Numbered from the stretch's first letter, positions 15,443 to 23,977 are shown. The stretch is 64,000 nt of DNA from Streptomyces sp. JH14 (GCF_029428675.1 NZ_JAJNEL010000001.1:5642001-5706000); one strand, 5' to 3'. Numbers and translations: made by a program. The notes: generated by a model from the letters alone, not told the origin.

Positions 15443-17080
15443 TCAGGGGCGGAGGACGGTGGGGGCGGATTCCGCTCTGCCGTCGCTTCCGGGAGCCGGC
15501 GGTGCGGACTCCTCGGGAGAGTGGCGGTGCACTCCGATCATGCCGAAGGCGGTCAGAGCCGCCGCGACGGCGGCCGCCACGCCGCACACCAGGAACGCGG
15601 TGCTGAAGCCGCTGCCCAGGGCGTCAAGGGCCAGGCCGTGCGCCGCTGATCCCGGGGCTCCGGGCGGCAGGCTGTTCACGGCGACGGGCCCTCCGGCCCC
15701 GGCGATCTCCCGTGCCGCCGCCGCTTGACCGGCCGGCAGGTCCGCGCCGGCCAGGTTCGTGGCGAACGCCGACCCCGCGTTGCCGAGGGCGACCGCGCCG
15801 ACGACGACGGGACCGAGGACGAAGCCGAGGTCGCGCAGCATGTTGGTGGTGGCGCTGGCCATGCCCGCCAGGTTTACGGGCACGCTGTTGAGCGCCACGG
15901 CCGTCACCGAGCTGACGGTCAGGGCGAAACCGATGCCGATCAGCAGGGCGGGCGTGACGAACGCGCCGAGTCCCGGGTCGGTGACATCCAGGCGGGTGAA
16001 CAGCAGGCAGCCGATCGCCATCAGGACGAATCCAGAGGTCAGCAGCCAGGATGCGGCGACCCGGTGGAGCAGCCGCGAGACGACCGGGATGAGGAGGAAG
16101 GCGGGTCCCTGGAGGAGCAGGAACAGGATTGCGACGCGGATCGGGTCCTGGTGCTGCACCGGGCCCATCCACATGCTCATCGCGAAGCAGGCGCCGAGGA
16201 AGGCGAGCATGCCGATGACCGCGACGACGGACGACACCGTGAAGGCCCGGTTGCGGAACAGCTTCAGGTCGAAGATCGGGGACTCGGCCCCGAGCTCCAC
16301 CACAGCGAACCCGGCGAGGAAGCATGTGCCGAAGATGAAGGCGAGCATCACGGGAAGAGTGGTCCAGCCCGACTCGGGCCCCTCGACGGCGCCGTACAGC
16401 ACCAGGACGAGACCGATGGCGAAGGTGATCTGACCGGCCACATCGAACTTGCGGCCCTCGGGCGCCTTTGACTCCGTGGCCAGCGCCAGGGTGAGCACCA
16501 TGCTGACCAGGGCGAGTCCGACGAGTACCGAGAAGGATCCACGCCACGACCCGACCTTGGCGAACATGCCGCCGAGCAGAGGTGAGACGGCGGCGCCTGC
16601 GGACAGGAAGCCGCTCCAGAGCGCCACCGCGTGCGCTCGTTCCCGCATGCTGCGGGTGACGGCGGTGATCGCAGTGAGCGAGCCGGGGAACATGGCGCCG
16701 GCTCCCAGCCCGTTCAGGGCGGCGCCGATCCACAGCACCTGGACGTTCGGTGCGAGTGCGGCCACGGCACTGCCCGCGGCGACCAGGACCGTGCCGGCCA
16801 CGACGAGCCGTCGCCGTCCGAAGAGGTCGCCGAGGACACCGAAGGTGAACTCGAAGCAGACCACGGCGATCATGAACGCGGCGGTGATCCACGTCAGCTG
16901 GGATCCGTGGGTGTGCAGGTCCTCCTGGAAGAGCCCGAGGAGCGAGGCCGGCAGCGCGTTCGCGACCTGGGCCACGAAGACCGCGCCGCAGGCGGCAGTC
17001 AGTGTTCCCGCGTAGCCCGGCATCCGGGCGGCCCCCGCGGTTGGGCCCTGGGACGTCGTCGTCCCGTTGTTGAGCGTCAT
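15443..17080 (-). CDS. 14-helix MFS exporter (DHA2 family)
   Basis: 545-residue membrane transporter, proton antiport type. The start ATG at 17080 has AGGGAGA upstream and gives a normal short cytosolic N-terminus before the first helix (GTLTAACGAVFVAQVANALP). Seen: the helix-2/3 motif GVLGDLFGRRRLV, motif C-like GFLSAGAAVSPLLGGMF in helix 5, and about 14 hydrophobic segments. An unusual Ala/Gly/Pro-rich loop lies before the last helix. Substrate unknown. It is convergent with the MFS fragment, whose sequence differs, so the fragment is not a recent copy of it. It could be related to aromatic-compound transport given its neighbours. Confidence 0.88.
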   Translation of the reverse strand: MTLNNGTTTSQGPTAGAARMPGYAGTLTAACGAVFVAQVANALPASLLGLFQEDLHTHGSQLTWITAAFMIAVVCFEFTFGVLGDLFGRRRLVVAGTVLVAAGSAVAALAPNVQVLWIGAALNGLGAGAMFPGSLTAITAVTRSMRERAHAVALWSGFLSAGAAVSPLLGGMFAKVGSWRGSFSVLVGLALVSMVLTLALATESKAPEGRKFDVAGQITFAIGLVLVLYGAVEGPESGWTTLPVMLAFIFGTCFLAGFAVVELGAESPIFDLKLFRNRAFTVSSVVAVIGMLAFLGACFAMSMWMGPVQHQDPIRVAILFLLLQGPAFLLIPVVSRLLHRVAASWLLTSGFVLMAIGCLLFTRLDVTDPGLGAFVTPALLIGIGFALTVSSVTAVALNSVPVNLAGMASATTNMLRDLGFVLGPVVVGAVALGNAGSAFATNLAGADLPAGQAAAAREIAGAGGPVAVNSLPPGAPGSAAHGLALDALGSGFSTAFLVCGVAAAVAAALTAFGMIGVHRHSPEESAPPAPGSDGRAESAPTVLRP

Positions 17081-17205
17081 TGCTGATTCTCCCTGGCTGG
17101 GAAAGAAGGCCACCGGGGAAGCGGGAGCCTCGAGAGCTGGAAGTGCTCGGCTCTGCGTACGCGGTGGGGGAGAGGGGCACGACGCGAGACGGCGCGATGC
17201 CGTGG

Positions 17206-17234
17206 AGAATGGCATTCGCTTTACGTCAAGTCAA
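17206..17234 (-). promoter_or_regulatory. Predicted promoter of the DHA2 exporter gene
   Basis: On the minus strand TTGACT (17234-17229), a 17-bp spacer and CATTCT (17211-17206) resemble a sigma-70 promoter 126 bases before ATG 17080. Confidence 0.4.
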
Positions 17235-17280
17235 TGATCTATTCAGAATCTAAGGCTGGCTCACCGTCTGTCACAGAATC

Positions 17281-17565
17281 ATGCGCACTGTCGTCCCCGG
17301 CGCCATCCCCGCCGTCGGCGGCGCGATGGATCTCGCCGCCGGAGCGCGGCAGGTCCTGGTGATGATGAGGGTGCTCACCCGGGACGGCGCCCCCAAGCTC
17401 GTCCCCGCGTGCACGTATCCGCTCACGGGGGCCGCCTGCGTCAGCCTTGTCCGCACCGACTATGGCGTCTTCGCTCCCGGCCCGGACAGGGTCCGCATCC
17501 TGGAGACGTACGGCACCACGGCCGCGGAGCTGCGGGTACGACTCTCCGTGGACCCGCTCCCGTGA
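17281..17565 (+). pseudogene. 3-oxoacid CoA-transferase subunit B (PcaJ/ScoB-like), C-terminal fragment
   Basis: The frame encodes AVGGAMDLAAGARQVLVMMR then a KLVPACTYPLTGAACVSLVR pattern, the characteristic C-terminal part of CoA-transferase B subunits (GGAMDLVAGARRVIVMMEH...GxPKLVxxCxLPLTG). About 95 of the usual 210-220 residues remain; the N-terminal half, including the SENG catalytic Glu region, is missing. No subunit A is nearby. Likely a relic of a beta-ketoadipate or related module. Confidence 0.78.
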
Positions 17566-17607
17566 GCGACGCGTCAGCTGCCCGTACAACACGTTAAGAT
17601 CCAGCCC

Positions 17608-18216
17608 ATGGCGAACCTTCGACAGGCGCAGAAGCAGATGACGCGCCGTCTGCTGCTGGAGTCAGGACTTGAGCTGTTCAAGACCAAGGGGTACGCCGCC
17701 ACCACGGTGGACGACATCGCGAGCGCGGCGGGCACCACCCGCGTGACCTTCTACGCGTACTTCCCCACCCGTAGCGAACTGATGAAGGCGCTCATCGACG
17801 AGCAGCTGAACGAGGCGTTGCAGCGGGTTCGCTCTCCCGAGCACGGCTCCACGGCGCGGGACCTCGTCGCCACTGTCGCCGAGGGGACGCCGGAGGCGAT
17901 CATGGCGTGGCTGCGGCGGACCGCCGACAGCTGGCCGGCCATCCGGCCGATCATCCGCATCGGCCGCGATGCCGCGGTGGTCGACCCGGAACTCACCGAC
18001 CTGGTCGAGCGATGGCTGGAGGAGGCCATCAGCGACATCGAGGACGGACTGACGACGGCTGGGCGCCTCGAGCCCCATCAACGTCACTTCCGGGGCGTGC
18101 TCGCGATGGCCCAGCTGGACTTCGTAGCCCAGCACTGGGACCGGGCCGACTGGAAGCTCACGCGTGACCAGATGCTCGACGAACTCGGCGCCAGTTGGGT
18201 ACAGCTGCTGACCTGA
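17608..18216 (+). CDS. TetR-family transcriptional regulator
   Basis: 202 residues. N-terminal HTH: TRRLLLESGLELFKTKGYAA, TTVDDIASAAGTTRVTFYAY, then FPTRSELMKALIDEQ. The rest is an all-helical ligand/dimer domain with SWPAIRPIIRIGRDAAVVDP. The start ATG 17608 is the first in frame, with a weak upstream AAGAT. It lies between the CoA-transferase fragment and a convergent lysR. Target genes are unknown; a divergent neighbour is missing, perhaps lost with the decayed CoA-transferase. Confidence 0.88.
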   Translation: MANLRQAQKQMTRRLLLESGLELFKTKGYAATTVDDIASAAGTTRVTFYAYFPTRSELMKALIDEQLNEALQRVRSPEHGSTARDLVATVAEGTPEAIMAWLRRTADSWPAIRPIIRIGRDAAVVDPELTDLVERWLEEAISDIEDGLTTAGRLEPHQRHFRGVLAMAQLDFVAQHWDRADWKLTRDQMLDELGASWVQLLT

Positions 18217-18271
18217 CCCGCCGGCGCGGATCGCACCCCCCTTCCGTCCGGCGCGGTGGGCGCGGCCGGTG

Positions 18272-19195
18272 TCAGAGATGCGTCGCGACGTCGAACAGCA
18301 CGGCCCGAAGCCATTCGATGAAGTACTGATCGGTTAGCCGGGGGTTCCAGACCACATCGATCCCGAGCCCGGGAAGCGGGAACGGGAACTCCTCGATCCG
18401 CAGGTCGGCGAGCGTCCGCATCGCGGCGGCGACCTGGTAGCGAAGGAGAGCGACGCCGCCCGCGCGTGCGACCAGGAACGGCACCAGCAGGAAGTCGGAG
18501 ATCAACTGGCCCACGCGATAGGGCACACCCCTTTCGTCGAGCACCGGGTAGGGGAAGACCCGCGGTTCGGTGTCGACGACGATGTGCGGCTGCGTGGTCA
18601 GGAGGTCGAGCGCGCTCGCTTCCGGTGATGTGTCCGGTGACGCCACCACCACGCAGCGGTCGTTGTAGAGCCGCTCGCGCGGATACGGCGAGGAGTGTCC
18701 CTCGGAGAGCAGTACGACGTCGACCCCCATCTCGGTGAAGGTGGCCTTGGTCGGCACCGTGATCGTCCGCACGCGCAACGTGGCGCGGGGAGCGCGCTCG
18801 GCGATGAGCCGCGTCAGCCGGGGGCCGACGACGAACGCCGTGCTGGTCGTCATGGCGACCGTGATGACGCGCTGATCCGTGGCGGGTTCGAAGGAGGGCA
18901 GGTTCACGATGTGTGCCGTCTGCTCCAGGACAGCGCGCAGCGGCGCGATGAGCTGCAGCGCCCGCGGGGTCAGCGTGACGCCCGTCCCCTGCCGGATGAC
19001 GAGGTCGTCACCCAGCAGACGCCGCATTCTCGCCAGTGCGTGGCTCATCGCCGGCTGTGACAGACCGACCCGCTCCGCCGCCCTCGTCACCGAACGCTCC
19101 TCGAGGAGCGCGAGGAGAGGCACCAGCAGGTTGAGGTTGACCGACGTCAGCCGGTCCAGCCCCGAACCCGTGATGTCCCCTCCGTCGTGTCCCAT
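18272..19195 (-). CDS. LysR-family transcriptional regulator
   Basis: 307 residues. N-terminal winged HTH near 20-80: LNLLVPLLALLEERSVTRAA, ERVGLSQPAMSHALARMRRL. The C-terminal effector domain is of the type 2 periplasmic-binding fold and resembles NodD/PcpR-like regulators of aromatic catabolism. It is immediately downstream of the P450-ferredoxin-reductase operon on the same strand (11 bases from the reductase stop codon), so probably cotranscribed, and is the leading candidate to control the P450/phosphotriesterase locus. ATG 19195 is chosen; the first 14 residues before LDRLTSVNLNLL may be dispensable. Confidence 0.9.
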   Translation of the reverse strand: MGHDGGDITGSGLDRLTSVNLNLLVPLLALLEERSVTRAAERVGLSQPAMSHALARMRRLLGDDLVIRQGTGVTLTPRALQLIAPLRAVLEQTAHIVNLPSFEPATDQRVITVAMTTSTAFVVGPRLTRLIAERAPRATLRVRTITVPTKATFTEMGVDVVLLSEGHSSPYPRERLYNDRCVVVASPDTSPEASALDLLTTQPHIVVDTEPRVFPYPVLDERGVPYRVGQLISDFLLVPFLVARAGGVALLRYQVAAAMRTLADLRIEEFPFPLPGLGIDVVWNPRLTDQYFIEWLRAVLFDVATHL

Positions 19196-19206
19196 GGAGA
19201 CGGATT

Positions 19207-20349
19207 TTACGAGGCCGCCTGGCTCACGCGACGCAGCCGGGGCATCGGGATGCGGTAGTTGAGCGCCGCGGCCACTCCGCTCCCGTCGTCGCGCGACCAG
19301 CGCATCAGCGCCGGCCCGCCACCGGGTTCCCCGTCGACGTACGCCGGCTCCCCCTGCAGCGGCAGATGGCCCACCGCCTTGAGGTTCAGTCCGAACTGCT
19401 CGGTCCAGAAGTACGGCTGGAACCGCAGCGGCGGCGCGTCGTCGCCGTGGAGCAGTGCCCTCGCGGCGACCTTCGCCTGCTCGATCGCACTGGTCCAGAA
19501 GGGCATGCGACGCAGGCCGTAGGGCGTGGGGAAGGCCGCGAGGTCACCGACGGCGGCGACGTCGGGGCGGACCAGCCCCCGCGAGTCGACCGGGACGGCA
19601 CCCTTCGGCGCGAGTCCGGTGTCCGCGAGCCATTCCGTGTTGGGCACGTCGCCGACGGCCGACACGATGATCCCCGACTCCAGGACCGTGCCCTCGTCGA
19701 GCACGACCCGGGCACCGCCGTCCCGTCGTTCGATCCGTGCCAGCTCGGTCTCGACGATCGTGAGCCCCTGGTCCAGGGCGGCCCGGACGAAGACGTCGGC
19801 CAGGTACGGGCCGAGCTGGAGGGTCAGCGGCGCGCCCTGGGAGACGAGGGTGACCTTGCAGTCCGAGGCCAGGCACCCCGAGGCGATCTCCATGCCGAGT
19901 GGCCCGCCACCCACCACGACGACCGACGGCTTGTCCACCAGCCGGCCGCGCAGGTACAGCGCGTCGTCCAGCCCCCGCAGGGTGAGCTCTTCGGGCAGGT
20001 CGGACAACCGCCGCGCCCGGGAGCCGGTGGCCAGGACGATCCGGTCGTACGGCAGAGCCGTGCCGTCGTCGAGGGTGACGAGCCGGCGATCGAGATCGAG
20101 TCCTCTCGCGCGTACGCCCAGAAGTTCTCTCGCACCGTGGCCGGCTGGCGCGAGCTGGTGCGACGACAGGTCGTCGCCGTCGAGCAGGAGCGCCTTGGAG
20201 AGGGCCGGGCGGCTGTACGCGGGGTGCGGTTCGTCGCCGACGACGGTCAGTTCGCCGTCGAAGCCGGCCTCACGGAGCGCGTCGGCCGCGGTGAGCCCGG
20301 CGATCCCGTTGCCGACGACGACGACGCGGTCGACGGTGCCGCCGCTCAT
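19207..20349 (-). CDS. NADH:ferredoxin reductase (FAD-dependent, P450 redox partner)
   Basis: 380-residue member of the putidaredoxin reductase/BphA4 family that moves electrons from NADH through FAD to the adjacent ferredoxin. Seen: FAD motif VVVVGNGIAGLTAADALREAG at the N-terminus, NAD motif VVVGGGPLGMEIASGCL near 150, second FAD motif VAAVGDLAAFPTPYG near 265, and the reductase C-terminal domain. The internal ATG at 20349 is preferred because it overlaps the ferredoxin stop codon as ATGA. It is the third gene of the P450-fdx-fdr operon. Confidence 0.92.
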   Translation of the reverse strand: MSGGTVDRVVVVGNGIAGLTAADALREAGFDGELTVVGDEPHPAYSRPALSKALLLDGDDLSSHQLAPAGHGARELLGVRARGLDLDRRLVTLDDGTALPYDRIVLATGSRARRLSDLPEELTLRGLDDALYLRGRLVDKPSVVVVGGGPLGMEIASGCLASDCKVTLVSQGAPLTLQLGPYLADVFVRAALDQGLTIVETELARIERRDGGARVVLDEGTVLESGIIVSAVGDVPNTEWLADTGLAPKGAVPVDSRGLVRPDVAAVGDLAAFPTPYGLRRMPFWTSAIEQAKVAARALLHGDDAPPLRFQPYFWTEQFGLNLKAVGHLPLQGEPAYVDGEPGGGPALMRWSRDDGSGVAAALNYRIPMPRLRRVSQAAS

Positions 20350-20534
20350 GCGATCCTCAGCGCCGTGACCGGACACACCCGGACGGCGGCGTTCGCCAGG
20401 GCGGCGTCGGCCTCGTCGATCTCCTCGTGGTGCAGAACCAGCTCACCGTCGGCGTCGAGGTGCATGAGCTGCGGGGCGGCCTGCTCACACAGGCCGTGGC
20501 CCTCACAACGGGGGCGGTCAAGAACGATCTTCAT
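20346..20534 (-). CDS. [3Fe-4S]-type P450 ferredoxin
   Basis: 62-residue single-cluster ferredoxin of the kind that serves actinobacterial P450s. Ligand pattern RCEGHGLCEQAAP and later VRVCPVTALRI, so Cys-x5-Cys...Cys-Pro with His at the position of the missing second cysteine. ATGA overlaps with both the P450 gene before it and the reductase gene after it mark tight translational coupling. Confidence 0.93.
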   Translation of the reverse strand: MKIVLDRPRCEGHGLCEQAAPQLMHLDADGELVLHHEEIDEADAALANAAVRVCPVTALRIA

Positions 20535-21703
20535 GCGGGGATCACCTCCAGGACGGGGAGCTTCTCGATGCTCCGGGTGGTGTTGCTGGGGACACGGGTC
20601 TCGGGTCCGACGACGAGGCGCTCGACGTGCCGGGCCAGCGCGTCGATCACGGCGTGCGCCTCCAGGCGGGCGAGTCCCTGACCGGCGCAGCCGTGCGGGC
20701 CGTAGCCGAACGAGAGGTGGTCGACCGGGTTGCGTGCGACGAGGAAGTCGTCCGGGTTCTCGTAGTGCCGGGCATCGCGGTTGCCGGCGCCGAAAAGGAT
20801 CGCGATCTGCGCACCCGCGGGGACGGTGACCCCGTCGATGTCGACGTCCGTGGTGGCGCGCCGCCCCCAGGCGTGGACGGGAGCCCAGAAGCGCAGCACC
20901 TCGTTGAACGCCGCGGGCACCAGCGACCGGTCCTGGCGGATCAGGGCGAGCTGGTCGGGGTGCGCGCCGAGGAGGGCGACGATGTTGCCGATCGACGCCA
21001 TGGTGGTGTCGACGCCGGCACCGAGGTACTGGTGGATGATGTGGCCGGCCGTGTTCGGCGGGATGGTGCCACGTGCCTCGGCGTCGAAGATCCCGCGGCC
21101 CACCGACCCTTCGGCCAGGTCGCCGGCGGTGACCTGGGAGCACCATTCGTACAGCTCGCCGGCGATGGGGAAGTTCTCGGTCGTGCGCTGGTTCATCGGA
21201 CCGAGGACCTGCATGGCGGCCTGTCCCCAGCGCAGCATGTTGTCGCGCACGTGGCCGGTGAAGCCGATCAGGTCGGCGACGACCTCCAGCGGGAACGCGC
21301 GGGCCAGGGCGTCGATTGCCTCGAAGGAGCCCTTCGCGACGAGCTCGGCGACGAGAGCGTCCGCCTTCGCCTCGATGCGCGTCTTCAGGCCGCGCAGCGC
21401 GCGCGGCGAGAGGTTCTCGGTGAGCGTGGCGCGCAGTTGGGTGTGGACCGGCGGATCAGAGGCGAGCGAGGTGCCGGTGAGCGCCTCGTTGGCCATCGCA
21501 TTGAATGCGATCGAGGTCGAGGAGAACGACTCCCAGTCCGCGAGGGCGCCCCGGATGACGTCGTACCGCGTCAGCGCGTAGACATCGTTCTTCCGGAGGT
21601 GGACGACGGAGCCCTGACCCCGTAGTTCGGCGTAGACGGAGTACGGGTCGAGTACGACCTCGTCGGCGAAGAGATCGAGGTCGGAGGTAGGCGGAGTGGT
21701 CAT
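20531..21703 (-). CDS. Cytochrome P450 monooxygenase
   Basis: 390-residue soluble class I P450. Seen: I-helix oxygen-binding groove YLGAGVDTTMAS near 235, ExxR as NEVLR near 275, heme-ligand loop LSFGYGPHGCAGQGLARLE near 335-350 with the proximal Cys. The general pattern recalls bacterial P450s that oxidise substituted benzoates, but the substrate is not readable. The start ATG at 21703 (MTTPPTSDLDLF) is preferred over upstream in-frame codons; GAGGG lies just before it. First gene of an operon with its own ferredoxin and reductase; its promoter region carries a perfect palindrome. Confidence 0.93.
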   Translation of the reverse strand: MTTPPTSDLDLFADEVVLDPYSVYAELRGQGSVVHLRKNDVYALTRYDVIRGALADWESFSSTSIAFNAMANEALTGTSLASDPPVHTQLRATLTENLSPRALRGLKTRIEAKADALVAELVAKGSFEAIDALARAFPLEVVADLIGFTGHVRDNMLRWGQAAMQVLGPMNQRTTENFPIAGELYEWCSQVTAGDLAEGSVGRGIFDAEARGTIPPNTAGHIIHQYLGAGVDTTMASIGNIVALLGAHPDQLALIRQDRSLVPAAFNEVLRFWAPVHAWGRRATTDVDIDGVTVPAGAQIAILFGAGNRDARHYENPDDFLVARNPVDHLSFGYGPHGCAGQGLARLEAHAVIDALARHVERLVVGPETRVPSNTTRSIEKLPVLEVIPA

Positions 21704-21742
21704 GCCCTCAGTGAAAGTGACCGACCCGACATTCGACAAGTG

Positions 21743-21754
21743 AATGATTTGCAT
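21743..21754 (-). promoter_or_regulatory. ATGCAAATCATT element before the P450 gene
   Basis: The minus strand reads ATGCAAATCATT, which differs at one base from ATGTAAATCATT before coxM (10063-10074) and resembles ATGTAAATCAAA at 21915-21926. Candidate site for a regulator shared by the hydroxylase and P450 loci. Confidence 0.35.
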
Positions 21755-21759
21755 CAAGC

Positions 21760-21780
21760 TTCATGCACGCCATGCATGAA
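21760..21780. promoter_or_regulatory. Perfect palindromic operator TTCATGCA-N5-TGCATGAA
   Basis: 8-bp arms (21760-21767, 21773-21780) around CGCCA, centred 67 bases before the P450 start and about 217 bases before the divergent phosphotriesterase-like gene. It is AT-rich for this DNA. This is typical of a dimeric repressor or activator site; LysR, encoded at the end of the P450 operon, is one candidate. Confidence 0.55.
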
Positions 21781-21875
21781 CTTCCTCTCTCGGCGGCGCC
21801 GACCGCCCGGGCGGGGTCGCTGTCGCCTCCCTCGGCTGGGGCAGTCAAGCAACCCGATCCGCGTTGGCGACTCCT

Positions 21876-21927
21876 CGTTCATTGATTTTTCTTACCGTTC
21901 ATTTCATTGACGACATGTAAATCAAAT
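21876..21927 (+). promoter_or_regulatory. AT-rich promoter region with repeated CGTTCATT half-sites
   Basis: CGTTCATTGATTTTT begins near 21876 and CGTTCATTTCATTGACG near 21897, followed by ATGTAAATCAAA at 21915-21926. The block lies 60-110 bases before ATG 21987, where a promoter and its regulator sites are expected. The segments CATTGATTT and AAATCAAATG form an imperfect inverted pair. Confidence 0.4.
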
Positions 21928-21986
21928 GGCTACCGTGGCTGCAGCCACAGGGTGCCGTGCACCCCACCCCGGACACGTGAGGCAGC

Positions 21987-22961
21987 ATGAGCGTCAAGAG
22001 CAAGACCGTGACCACCGTCCTGGGCCCGGTGTCGGCCGATGAGCTGGGCGTCGTTTCGATCCACGAGGCGCTGCTGTCGGTGGTCCCGGGCGCGGAGTAC
22101 GCCTTCGACATCGCCATCGACCGCGCCGAGATCTTCGAGACCCTCGCAGAGAAGCTGAAGGACTTCCGCGCCCACGGTGGCGGCACGATCGTCGACAGCA
22201 CCGGCATGTTCCACGGCCGGGACGTCCGGATGTACGAGGCCCTCTCCCGCACCACCGGCGTGCACATCGTCGCCTCGACGGGCCAGGGCCCGGAGGAGAT
22301 GCTCGGCGGCTACTTCCTCACGCCCCAGACCAACCCGCCGACGCCGTGGCCGGCCGAGAAGTTCGCCGACCTCTTCACCAAGGAGATCACCGAGGGCATG
22401 GTGGTCCCGCGCGTGGAGCGCCGAGGCCTCGCCGGCCTGGTGGCCACCGCCGCGACGCGGACCGGCATGACCGCGACCGACGAGAGCCTCCTGCGCGGCG
22501 CGGCCCGCACCGCCCTCGCCACCGGCGTCGCGGTCTCCGTCCGGTACGGCGCCGACGCCGTCCATGACCTCGACATCGTGCTCGACGAGAAGCTGCCGGC
22601 CGACCGGGTCGTCGTCGGTGGGCTGGACCGCAAGGACGCCGTCGCCGCCGGTGCGCCCGCGAAGGTCGCCGCCCGCGGCGCCTGCATCGCCCTCGACCAC
22701 GTCGGCACCGAGGACGCGGAGCACATCACCGACGCCGAGCGCGCCGCCCTGGTTGCCGACCTCGTGCAGGCCGGTCTCGGCGAAAGGATCCTGCTCTCCA
22801 GCGGCGCCACCGGGGTGGCCAAGGGACACCCTGCCGACGACCTGCGGTACAGCCACGTCCTGACCGCCTTCGTGCCGCTGCTGAAGGCGCAGGGCCTCGG
22901 CGGCGACGACGTGCGGCGGATGCTCGTGGCCAACCCGCGCGACCTGCTTGCGATGCGCTGA
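21987..22961 (+). CDS. Phosphotriesterase-family protein lacking most metal ligands
   Basis: 324-residue TIM-barrel amidohydrolase-superfamily protein, clearly a paralogue of the next gene (shared GPVSADELGVVSIHE, STGMFHGRDV, TGVHIVAST). By eye alignment to that gene only the first metal His remains (His26). The second His is Ala28 (IHEALL), the bridging Lys is Ala153, the barrel His residues are Tyr187 (VRYGAD) and Gly212 (VGGLD), and the metal Asp is Gly273. It should not bind the usual binuclear metal centre. The overall length, frame and codon use are intact, so it looks selected, perhaps as a partner or scaffold of the active paralogue. Confidence 0.82.
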   Translation: MSVKSKTVTTVLGPVSADELGVVSIHEALLSVVPGAEYAFDIAIDRAEIFETLAEKLKDFRAHGGGTIVDSTGMFHGRDVRMYEALSRTTGVHIVASTGQGPEEMLGGYFLTPQTNPPTPWPAEKFADLFTKEITEGMVVPRVERRGLAGLVATAATRTGMTATDESLLRGAARTALATGVAVSVRYGADAVHDLDIVLDEKLPADRVVVGGLDRKDAVAAGAPAKVAARGACIALDHVGTEDAEHITDAERAALVADLVQAGLGERILLSSGATGVAKGHPADDLRYSHVLTAFVPLLKAQGLGGDDVRRMLVANPRDLLAMR

Positions 22962-23011
22962 ACGCGTCGGCCCGAACGACCGTCAAATCCTTTTCTCAAA
23001 AGGTGAGTTTT

Positions 23012-23965
23012 ATGTCGAGAGTGAATACAGTCCTGGGGCCGATCCCCGCCGAGGAGCTGGGTCTCGTGGCGATCCACGAGCACATCGGGTACGGCATGCC
23101 CGGCTCCGAGCTGGACACGAAGTGGTGGAAGACGCCCGAGCAGCGCTACGAGGAGACCGTCCCGAAGCTGCGCAGGTTCCACGAGCTCGGCGGCGGCACC
23201 TTCGTCGACGCGACCGGCATCTGCAATGGCCGTGACGTCGACTACTACAAATCCCTGTCCGCGAAGACCGGCGTCCACATCGTCGCCTGCACCGGCTTCG
23301 TCGGCGGCGACACCGCCCTGCCGCACTTCGCCCAGGCCAGTGTGGACTACCTGACCCGGCAGTTCGTCCACGAGATCACCGTCGGTATCGGCGCCACCGG
23401 CAGCCTGGCCGGTGTCATCAAGGTGGGCGTGAGCCGCGGCGGCCGTATGACGGACCTGGACAAGCGCATCTACCGAGCCGCGGCCCGCGCCTCACTCACC
23501 ACGGGCGTGCCGATCCTCACCCACCTTGCGATCGACGCCGAGAACGCGATCGAGATCTTCGACGAGGAAGGCCTTCCCCTCGACCGCGTCCTGTTCGGGC
23601 ACGTCGACGACGGCGTGAACGCCGATAAGACACGCGATGTCTGGATCGCGGAGCAGGGCGGCCGCATCGGCTTCGACACCTTCGGCTACGAGACCGAACT
23701 GCCGGACCCGCCGTTCTGGGCCCGCCCCCGCAAGGAACGGCTGGACCACTTCCTGCGCTTCATCGGCGACGGCCGCCTGGGCCAGGTCCTCGCCTCCGCC
23801 GACGCCAACTGCAGCCCGCTGGGCTGGCCGGGCGTCAAGGGCCACACCGTCAACTACATATTCGAGGACCTCATCCCGGACCTCCGCGCCGCCGGCCTCG
23901 ACGAGGCCGCGATCAAGACGATCTTCATCGACAACCCGGCCGACTTCCTGACCATCCAGAAGTAA
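23012..23965 (+). CDS. Phosphotriesterase-like lactonase/hydrolase
   Basis: 317-residue amidohydrolase-superfamily enzyme with a complete binuclear metal site: His22 and His24 (IHEHIGYG), carboxylated-type Lys137 (GVIKVG), His171 (THLAID), His197 (FGHVDD) and Asp264 (SADANC). Family members are mostly lactonases; some hydrolyse phosphotriesters or other esters. The start ATG 23012 with AAAGGTGAG 7 bases upstream is preferred over GTG 23003. It is 50 bases after its metal-less paralogue and 12 bases before the flavin monooxygenase gene. A lactone or ester intermediate made by the neighbouring oxygenases is the inferred substrate. Confidence 0.9.
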   Translation: MSRVNTVLGPIPAEELGLVAIHEHIGYGMPGSELDTKWWKTPEQRYEETVPKLRRFHELGGGTFVDATGICNGRDVDYYKSLSAKTGVHIVACTGFVGGDTALPHFAQASVDYLTRQFVHEITVGIGATGSLAGVIKVGVSRGGRMTDLDKRIYRAAARASLTTGVPILTHLAIDAENAIEIFDEEGLPLDRVLFGHVDDGVNADKTRDVWIAEQGGRIGFDTFGYETELPDPPFWARPRKERLDHFLRFIGDGRLGQVLASADANCSPLGWPGVKGHTVNYIFEDLIPDLRAAGLDEAAIKTIFIDNPADFLTIQK

Positions 23966-23977
23966 GAGAGAACCCTC

